From Methanoregulaceae archaeon (lineage in GTDB: Archaea > Halobacteriota > Methanomicrobia > Methanomicrobiales > Methanospirillaceae), in assembly GCA_028679275.1 (NCBI GenBank), contig JAJRBV010000075.1, forward strand, positions 1 to 10,595: a stretch of 10,595 nucleotides of DNA, read 5' to 3'. Shown piece by piece: positions 5,581 to 10,595 of the stretch; position 1 is the stretch's first letter, and the number at the start of each line of letters is the position of its first letter. A program made the position numbers and the translations under genes. The notes under the pieces are model-generated. The model had not been told where the DNA came from. It saw only the letters and a program-made list of their open reading frames with translations, and ran no database searches.

Positions 5581-6450
5581 CCCGCTGGTTCTTTCCTTTG
5601 TTTTCAGTTCCAGGAGCGATGCCTCGGGATTTTGCATGAGATAGTCTGCAATTCCGGGATTGTGAAGGAGGGTGCAGCCTGCACAATTCCATACAGGTCT
5701 GTTTTTTGTAGTGCTTTTTACCCATTCCCCAAGGGATTCATCACCGCACGGATAAAAGGGGCAGTAGCAGAAATCACAGCGCTGCCCGTCAAAATGACAG
5801 GGATAATACGGGCAGGCCCGGGGCAGCCATTCGACCCAGTGGTCCCCGCCGTACCTCGAGAAAATGAAGTAGGAGGGGGCATCCCGAATCACGGTGCCCT
5901 CGTACCGCAGCAAGGCTTCAGGCACCCCGAAGAGAACCGCTGCATGGATCCTCCTGCCGGCTTCCGTAAGGGTTCCTGCATACGGGTGCACAACAGGTCC
6001 TTCCGAGGCAACGATTACCGCATCGGTGGGAGTTCCGGAAAAAAGGTGCCCTAGTCCCCTGAGCGCATCTGACTTTGCCTCAGTAGCCGTGATGATCCCC
6101 CCTGTGAGGGCAGCATCGGACATTCCCTGACCGCTGTGGAGGATAATATTAATAGTACCGCAGGATCCCGTATGAATCCCCGCGGAGATGAAAACGGTCA
6201 TAAAATCATACTGGAGGATGCAGAGGTGCTGCATCTTCACGGCGGTGATCAACCCGAAAAAATCACCCGGGAGCCCTTCTCGTGAAGTAACTGTGGAGAG
6301 CTCGCGGAGAGGATCCTGTTCATGCCAGTCCGGGGGCACCGTATGGTTAAGGAGCGTGCTGACCGTGCCGATTCCGCCCCCTGCACCCGTGCTTACCGAG
6401 CGGAACCTGCCCCGGACAAAGAGGGTGCCTTCCCGGAGATAGTACCTCAT
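5569..6450 (-). CDS. cbiZ: Adenosylcobinamide amidohydrolase (CbiZ) fused to a cysteine-rich domain
   Basis: This 293-residue protein has residues 1-200 matching CbiZ, with MRYYLREGTLFVRGRF, the STGAGGGIG turn (20-28), STLLNHTVPPDW (31-42) and MSDAALTGGIITATEAKSDAL (110-130, a key block). CbiZ removes the aminopropanol side chain from adenosylcobinamide to give adenosylcobyric acid, salvaging scavenged corrinoids. Residues 205-285 form a cysteine-rich small domain (PF04071-like), with Cys213, 218, 225, 228, 230, 235, 256 and 259, probably binding metal. This appendage recurs with cobalamin genes. The frame opens 18 codons earlier (6504), but ATG 6450 overlaps the upstream stop as ATGA and matches the usual CbiZ N-terminus, so I prefer it. 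It is the second gene of a two-gene operon. Confidence 0.87.
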   Translation of the reverse strand: MRYYLREGTLFVRGRFRSVSTGAGGGIGTVSTLLNHTVPPDWHEQDPLRELSTVTSREGLPGDFFGLITAVKMQHLCILQYDFMTVFISAGIHTGSCGTINIILHSGQGMSDAALTGGIITATEAKSDALRGLGHLFSGTPTDAVIVASEGPVVHPYAGTLTEAGRRIHAAVLFGVPEALLRYEGTVIRDAPSYFIFSRYGGDHWVEWLPRACPYYPCHFDGQRCDFCYCPFYPCGDESLGEWVKSTTKNRPVWNCAGCTLLHNPGIADYLMQNPEASLLELKTKERTSGKKA

Positions 6451-6809
6451 ACGACCGTGTAACGCGTCCGGTCCTTCAATTCCTGCTGCTTCCCGGCGTT
6501 CCATCCGGAAACTTCCTGGAGATACCCGGTCACCCTGCTTATCTGGACGACATCATGAGAACCGCAGTCGGGGCATACCGGTTCCCCGCAGAGGGGACAA
6601 TACTCAATCCCCGAAATAATCTCGTGGGAGCAGTGGCAGTGGTCAAGGGGGCACATGATCAGGAGGTGTTCCTCGCCGCACTGCGGGCAGGGCTTCTCAT
6701 CGACTATGAGATGACAGGTGTGACACTTATAACGCCGCTCGGCAACGGGGATGTCTTCAAGCTTCCTGTACTTTTCAGCCAGTTTCTGCTGTTCCTCGCT
6801 CCATTGCAT
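6447..6809 (-). CDS. Small NrdD C-terminus-like zinc protein (annotated elsewhere as anaerobic ribonucleotide reductase)
   Basis: This 120-residue protein is rich in Cys pairs: CHTC (29-32), CPQC (41-44), CPLDHCHC (53-60), CPLC (71-74) and CPDC (79-82). Its last 45 residues copy the C-terminal end of class III ribonucleotide reductase NrdD: the four-Cys zinc site followed by SRVTGYL (91-97, with Gly95 at the glycyl-radical position) and the GWNAGKQQELKDRTRY tail. The roughly 500-residue catalytic barrel is absent, so it cannot reduce nucleotides alone. It may supply or replace a radical domain, bind metal, or act as a regulator. The promoter (6831-6840) predicts a leaderless mRNA. Its stop overlaps the cbiZ start (ATGA). 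Similar small proteins carry the NrdD name in methanogen genomes, from memory. Confidence 0.75.
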   Translation of the reverse strand: MQWSEEQQKLAEKYRKLEDIPVAERRYKCHTCHLIVDEKPCPQCGEEHLLIMCPLDHCHCSHEIISGIEYCPLCGEPVCPDCGSHDVVQISRVTGYLQEVSGWNAGKQQELKDRTRYTVV

Positions 6810-6830
6810 ACAGTAAAATGGGTGATTCAG

Positions 6831-6840
6831 TATTTTAAAG
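6831..6840 (-). promoter_or_regulatory. TATA box of the NrdD-like/cbiZ operon
   Basis: The minus-strand sequence CTTTAAAATA is centred 26 bp before ATG 6809, the classic spacing for a leaderless archaeal transcript. Confidence 0.55.
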
Positions 6841-6907
6841 TTTAGAAGGGCCCCTTCCGCCTCAGGTGACTCATAGGGCTCATCAGCAGATCAGTATCGT
6901 CTTCTCA

Positions 6908-7543
6908 TCACAGGCGGAGAGGGGCAAACTGTGCAGCAGCAGAAGCCGGGTCGGGGGAGCTGTAGATCTGGCGGCCGACGATGATACCATCCACGAGTCC
7001 CGCAAGAAGGGCGGGATCGCCGCCCTGGGCGCCGACACCAGGGGAATAGATCTTCTTTTCTCCAACAATGTTCCGTAACAGAAGGACGCGGTCCGGCCGG
7101 GTGGCTGGTGCAATGATGCCATCTGCCCCAAGCCTGATCGCGAGTTCTGCGATACGTTCGGCGACACCCCCATGGAAAAACTCTTCTGCACCGGGGTGGC
7201 TCATCTCGGCAACGATAAAACATTCCCCGCCGTGTTCATGGGCTGAACTGATACATGCCTCTGCCGAATCGCCACCGGTAAAACCATGACAGATGATCCC
7301 TGAGAACCCGCGCGAGAAGACCTGCCCTGCGATAAGGCGGTTTGTGTTCGGGATGTCAGCGACCTTGAAGTCAGCGATCAGGGGAAGACCCGTTGCCCGG
7401 AGTTCTCCAGCAATGGAAAGACCCGATGAGAGCACCAGGGGGTACCCAATCTTGATCGCATCGATGTACGGGGCGCACTGCCCTGCAATGCGGAGTGCAT
7501 CAACCTTACTGGTAACATCAAGGGCAAGGATCAGCCGGGTCAT
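6908..7543 (-). CDS. pyrF: Orotidine 5'-phosphate decarboxylase
   Basis: This 211-residue TIM-barrel enzyme catalyses the last step of UMP synthesis, decarboxylating OMP. It shows the N-terminal substrate strand LILALDV (4-10), KIGYPLV (31-37), the catalytic DFKVADIPNTN (58-68, with the Asp58-Lys60-Asp63 array), HGFTGGDS (86-93), APATRPDR (145-152), the phosphate-binding SPGVGAQGGDP (167-177) and GIIVGRQIYSS (186-196). The length is normal for archaeal enzymes. Its ATG overlaps the stop of the upstream deoxyhypusine synthase-family gene (ATGA), so it is translated from that gene's transcript. I see no convincing terminator in the roughly 100 bp before the next gene. Confidence 0.95.
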   Translation of the reverse strand: MTRLILALDVTSKVDALRIAGQCAPYIDAIKIGYPLVLSSGLSIAGELRATGLPLIADFKVADIPNTNRLIAGQVFSRGFSGIICHGFTGGDSAEACISSAHEHGGECFIVAEMSHPGAEEFFHGGVAERIAELAIRLGADGIIAPATRPDRVLLLRNIVGEKKIYSPGVGAQGGDPALLAGLVDGIIVGRQIYSSPDPASAAAQFAPLRL

Positions 7544-8469
7544 CGCTCGATCCGCTCCAGCACAGCCGCGACCAGCATCGGCAGGGTGATGGTTGCGTCA
7601 CCATATACGGTAACCGCTGAAGCATCCTCAGTAATTTTACCCCATGACCGTGCTTCATCAAGGGTAGCACCGGAAAGCCCTCCGAGATCCGGCCGGTCCC
7701 CGGTCAACTGGACTGCGTAGGTGAACCCCTTCGGTGTCATCAGCATACTCTGGAGGATGAAATTCTTCGGCACACCTCCACCAATGAGCAATGCGCCGGC
7801 CCTTTCTGCGGTGAAACAGCGATCGATCAGATCTTTCATATCAGAGAATGCATCGACTGAGATTTTTCCTTGCTGGGAAAAAAGCCAGCACTGGAGGCCT
7901 ATCATCGAGTCGGCTACCGCTGGACAGTACACGGGTACACCTTCTGCTGCTGCCGTGGCGAGAATCCCTCGGTCGAGCCGGCGCCCGAGCAGAGTCATCA
8001 GCTCTGTGATAGCATATCCTCTCCCGGGATCGAGCGAAGCAAGAGAATCCTGGATGAAATGCTCAAACGTGATAAACGCATCATTCGGGAGGTATACATC
8101 ATAAATGCGGTTTATCTCGTCCTGCCTGAGCTCGATGTCAGAACAGAACGCGGAGCCGTGATAATGCCGGCATCCGAGTGCCTCGATGATATCGTGGGTG
8201 AGATTGGCCCCGGTGCTGACAAGGACATCGATATGTCCGCGTGAGATGAGATCGCTCACGATGCCACCCATTCCGGCAGGGACCATCGCACCTGCAAGCC
8301 CGAAAAACTTCACGATGTTCCTGTCAGTAAGCATCCTTTCATAGATATCTGAAGCCCGGGCAAGCGCCCCCCCGTTATACGCTCCTGCCCTGGCGAGCTG
8401 GCGCATCAGCTCGTCCACGCTCATCCCCGGCCGTAGCGATACCTGCTCAACGGGCTGCCCGAATTCCAT
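7540..8469 (-). CDS. Deoxyhypusine synthase family protein (DHS-like)
   Basis: This 309-residue enzyme belongs to the NAD-dependent deoxyhypusine synthase family: STGANLTHDI (85-94), the FxGLAGAMVPAGMGGIVSDL segment (55-74) and SWGKI (275-279) with the active-site Lys278. Canonical DHS transfers an aminobutyl group from spermidine to a lysine of aIF5A. Here the GGGVxKH motif reads GGGVPKNF, so the position of the catalytic His (human His288) is Asn236. The block TGDRPDLGGLSGATLDEA resembles bacterial and methanogen 'deoxyhypusine synthase-like' proteins more than canonical DHS. The substrate may therefore be aIF5A or a free polyamine (homospermidine-type synthesis); I cannot decide from sequence. 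It has its own promoter and is coupled to pyrF. Confidence 0.88.
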   Translation of the reverse strand: MEFGQPVEQVSLRPGMSVDELMRQLARAGAYNGGALARASDIYERMLTDRNIVKFFGLAGAMVPAGMGGIVSDLISRGHIDVLVSTGANLTHDIIEALGCRHYHGSAFCSDIELRQDEINRIYDVYLPNDAFITFEHFIQDSLASLDPGRGYAITELMTLLGRRLDRGILATAAAEGVPVYCPAVADSMIGLQCWLFSQQGKISVDAFSDMKDLIDRCFTAERAGALLIGGGVPKNFILQSMLMTPKGFTYAVQLTGDRPDLGGLSGATLDEARSWGKITEDASAVTVYGDATITLPMLVAAVLERIER

Positions 8470-8494
8470 GCTCAGAATTAAGATCCCTCATACG

Positions 8495-8500
8495 TTATAA
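8495..8500 (-). promoter_or_regulatory. TATA box of the DHS-like/pyrF operon
   Basis: TTATAA (within ACTTATAACG on the minus strand) is centred about 29 bp before ATG 8469, predicting a transcript start within a few bases of the ATG. No Shine-Dalgarno is present. Confidence 0.55.
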
Positions 8501-8584
8501 GTGCGTTTACAAAGGCGCCTGACTTCAGGATGATGGTGAAGAGGGGAACAGCAGAAGGAATCTTTTCGTTTTCCCGGGTCAGAA

Positions 8585-8594
8585 CCTATATACC
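8585..8594 (+). promoter_or_regulatory. TATA-like box of the type IIG-like gene
   Basis: CCTATATACC lies 15-24 bp before ATG 8609. The spacing is a little short for a leaderless start at this ATG, yet no other in-frame start is nearby. The 139-bp divergent gap also holds a small palindrome, CCTGACTTCAGG (8518-8529). Confidence 0.4.
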
Positions 8595-8608
8595 ATTACC
8601 TTTGTGTC

Positions 8609-10595
8609 ATGCAAGCACCTCTGTCACTACCCGGTCTGATTGAGCAGTACTACGCCCGTCGCTCGCATTTTGCGGAGGGGGATACAGGCAGACGGGAGAT
8701 ATGCAGGAGCTTCATCGATCCGGTCCTGGGATATCTTGGATGGGAACCGGTGGAATCCCGGGGATGCAGAACCCGGAAGATCGGGTTTACGCGGGAGGTT
8801 CCCGTCCGTATCTCCGGCCGGGTAACCTGTATCGATTATGTTCTCTGCACCGGTTCAGGGGGCGTTCTTGCAATCATGGTCGGGAATCATTCCGCTGCCG
8901 GTTTATTTTCTGCAAAGACCGTTCTCGATCTCCGCAGGTATGCCTGGAGCGCCGGACTCCGGCTCGCCATCTTCACGAACTTCGGGGAATCCGCTGTATA
9001 CGATGCCACGATCCCGGTGCAATACGGAGACGATGAAGCCACAGCACGGATTGCCACGGTCACCGCTGACCAGTTCGTAGAGCGGTGGGATCGGATTGTG
9101 GGATTGATCTCCCGGGAATGCGTTTTGAGGGGATCACGGGACATTTCCCTTCAGGAGAAGGGTGATGAAGAGAAGGAATGCGGGGTCGGGCAGATGCTCA
9201 GTGCCGACCTCGAAGAGTGGCGGCTCCACCTCGCCAAAAGAATTGCCCTCCGTAACCATGGTCTTTCTGCGGAGTCCATCAACGAGGTGGTGCAGCACAT
9301 CATAACCCGGATCCTGTTTCTCCGTATCGCAGAGGACAGGGGGATCGGGCAGTACGGGCAGCTTTGCAGGGTCACTGAGGGGGGTTTTGCCTATGGCAGG
9401 CTCTGCGGACTTTTCAGGCATGCTGAGGATGAATATGGTAAGGGGCTTTTCTGTTTTGGAGAAGGAACACACACGAACGAGTCTGCCGATACGCTGACGC
9501 TCACCCTGCTCATCGATGACGAACCGATAAAAAACATCATCACCCAACTCTCTCCTCCGAAGAGCCCGTACGAGTTCTCGGTCATCCCAGCGCAAATCCT
9601 CGCTGAGGCATTTTCCCTGTTCCTTGGGAAGGTGATCCGGCTTACCCCCGGGAATCATGCACTCGTGGAGGAGCGTCCCGAAATACGGAAGGCCGGAGGT
9701 CCTTCCGGCACTCCGCGGGAGATAGCGGAATACATCGTGAGAAAAACCCTTGATGAGCGCGTGACTGGAAAAACACCCCGGGATCTTGCAGGTATCCATG
9801 TGCTCGATCCCGCCTGCGGATCCGGGCTTTTCCTGGTCAATGCGTTTGAATACCTCCTTGACTGGCATCTCAGCTGGTATACTGATAACCTTGTACCTGC
9901 CATAGAGCGGGGGGATTCCTCTCCTGGTGAGATCGGGGGTTTCCTTCATGGACCGGAGAAGGAGGGGGAACCAGGGCGTGTCCTCCCTGTCACCCGCTCC
10001 AGAGGGAGTGAGGGGAATTCAATACGGGAAGAGACAATCTGGGAACTTACGGCAGATGAGAGAAAGAGGATCCTGCTTGCCATGATTTTTGGGGTGGACA
10101 TCGACATGAGGGCGGTCCAGACAACCAGGCTCCTCCTCCTTGTAAAATTTATTGAAAGCTTTGATAACAACGGCGGCCTCCCCCTCCCGGATCTTTCCGG
10201 AACTATCCGGTGCGGAAATTCACTTGTCGGGTCCGATATTGTTGAGGATCCTGATGCATCCCTGATCGATCCCCGCTCACGGGAACGGCTCCGTGTGTTC
10301 GACTGGGAAGACGCATTCCCTGGAATCATGGCATCGGGAGGTTTTGACGCGGTCGTTGGTCATCTCCCACGATTTCGCAGGGAAACGCTCAGGGGAGAGA
10401 AGGAGTATCTTGAAAAACGGTACAGGACGTATTCCGGAACGGCAGAGCTTTATCACTGCTTTATTGAGAAAGGAATCTCGCTTCTCAGGCCGGGGGGACA
10501 GTTCTCCGCCATCTTACCTGATGCATGGCTGCGTGCGGACCATGGAACGATGCTCCGGGTATTCCTGGGCGGATTAGGAATACGGGAGATCATCG
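8609..10595 (+). CDS. Type IIG (Eco57I/MmeI-like) restriction-modification protein with degenerate catalytic motifs (runs off right edge)
   Basis: The frame is open from ATG 8609 to the edge: 662 codons with no stop. Residues 1-165 resemble the N-terminal PD-(D/E)xK nuclease of type IIG enzymes, with FIDPVLGYLGWE (35-46), IDYVLC (75-80), LRRYAWSAGL (108-117) and FTNFGE (122-127). A helical region (195-345) includes ITRILFLRIAEDRG. The gamma-type N6-adenine methyltransferase follows, with DPACGSGLFL (400-409, AdoMet site), IFGVDIDMRAV (493-503) and CGNSLVGSD (535-543). Downstream family residues (KRYRTYSGTAELY, LLRPGGQFSAILP) are intact. The catalytic NPPY motif reads HLPR (585-588) and the nuclease ExK reads VGN (91-93). 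A polar insertion (437-471) follows motif I. The target-recognition domain would lie beyond the edge. Either this is a pseudoenzyme or it uses unusual catalysis. Confidence 0.88.
   Translation, partial: MQAPLSLPGLIEQYYARRSHFAEGDTGRREICRSFIDPVLGYLGWEPVESRGCRTRKIGFTREVPVRISGRVTCIDYVLCTGSGGVLAIMVGNHSAAGLFSAKTVLDLRRYAWSAGLRLAIFTNFGESAVYDATIPVQYGDDEATARIATVTADQFVERWDRIVGLISRECVLRGSRDISLQEKGDEEKECGVGQMLSADLEEWRLHLAKRIALRNHGLSAESINEVVQHIITRILFLRIAEDRGIGQYGQLCRVTEGGFAYGRLCGLFRHAEDEYGKGLFCFGEGTHTNESADTLTLTLLIDDEPIKNIITQLSPPKSPYEFSVIPAQILAEAFSLFLGKVIRLTPGNHALVEERPEIRKAGGPSGTPREIAEYIVRKTLDERVTGKTPRDLAGIHVLDPACGSGLFLVNAFEYLLDWHLSWYTDNLVPAIERGDSSPGEIGGFLHGPEKEGEPGRVLPVTRSRGSEGNSIREETIWELTADERKRILLAMIFGVDIDMRAVQTTRLLLLVKFIESFDNNGGLPLPDLSGTIRCGNSLVGSDIVEDPDASLIDPRSRERLRVFDWEDAFPGIMASGGFDAVVGHLPRFRRETLRGEKEYLEKRYRTYSGTAELYHCFIEKGISLLRPGGQFSAILPDAWLRADHGTMLRVFLGGLGIREII

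Noticed and set aside
6451..6504. Longer N-terminus for CbiZ (start 6504)
   Set aside because: The extension lies within the NrdD-like gene; ATG 6450 gives the ATGA overlap and the usual CbiZ N-terminus.
9134..9949. Minus-strand frame of 271 codons
   Set aside because: Antisense shadow of the type IIG-like gene, whose residues match family motifs throughout.
8609..10595. Type IIG-like gene as a simple pseudogene
   Set aside because: The frame is intact over 662 codons and conserved motifs other than the catalytic ones are preserved; decay would be expected to add stops or frameshifts. The C-terminus is not visible, so late truncation remains possible.

Overview
The window looks like a euryarchaeal methanogen chromosome, most likely of the order Methanomicrobiales (for example the Methanoregula/Methanosphaerula group). 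Supporting signs are an archaeal HMG-CoA synthase beside a COG1709-type regulator, a CTP-dependent riboflavin kinase with an N-terminal HTH (RbkR type), archaeal RPA genes, a CbiZ cobinamide hydrolase, and TATA-like boxes about 20-35 bp before the starts with mostly no Shine-Dalgarno sequence. The assignment to order is inference from gene content, not from a search.

Layout. Positions 1-1249 (minus): an HTH regulator, translationally coupled to an HMG-CoA synthase that runs off the left edge (mevalonate pathway for archaeal lipids). Positions 1365-2704 (plus): rbkR-ribB, a two-gene riboflavin/FMN operon with an ATGA overlap. Positions 2705-3182: a 478-bp gene-free stretch with several strong inverted repeats. 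Positions 3183-5228 (minus): the RPA large subunit, an RPA-associated OB-fold protein, then a small SAP-like protein. Positions 5342-5536 (plus): a DUF1858 CxxC protein ending in a good hairpin/T-run terminator. Positions 5569-6809 (minus): a small NrdD-C-terminus-like zinc protein coupled to a CbiZ/cysteine-rich fusion. Positions 6908-8469 (minus): a deoxyhypusine synthase family enzyme coupled to pyrF. Positions 8609-10595 (plus): a large type IIG (Eco57I/MmeI-like) restriction-modification protein that runs off the right edge.

Most of the window is housekeeping. The outstanding anomaly is the last gene. Its frame is open for all 662 visible codons and it keeps the AdoMet-binding motif DPACGSG. 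However, the catalytic NPPY motif reads HLPR, and the N-terminal nuclease ExK reads VGN. The surrounding residues still match the family pattern well. This suggests a full-length type IIG-like protein that has lost both catalytic centres and may have been co-opted as a DNA or AdoMet binding pseudoenzyme, or as part of a defence system.

Secondary points are a metal-ligand His-to-Gln change in RibB, a free-standing protein carrying the NrdD zinc and glycyl-radical tail without the catalytic barrel, a deoxyhypusine synthase that fits the DHS-like clade better than canonical DHS, and a possible structured RNA region after ribB.
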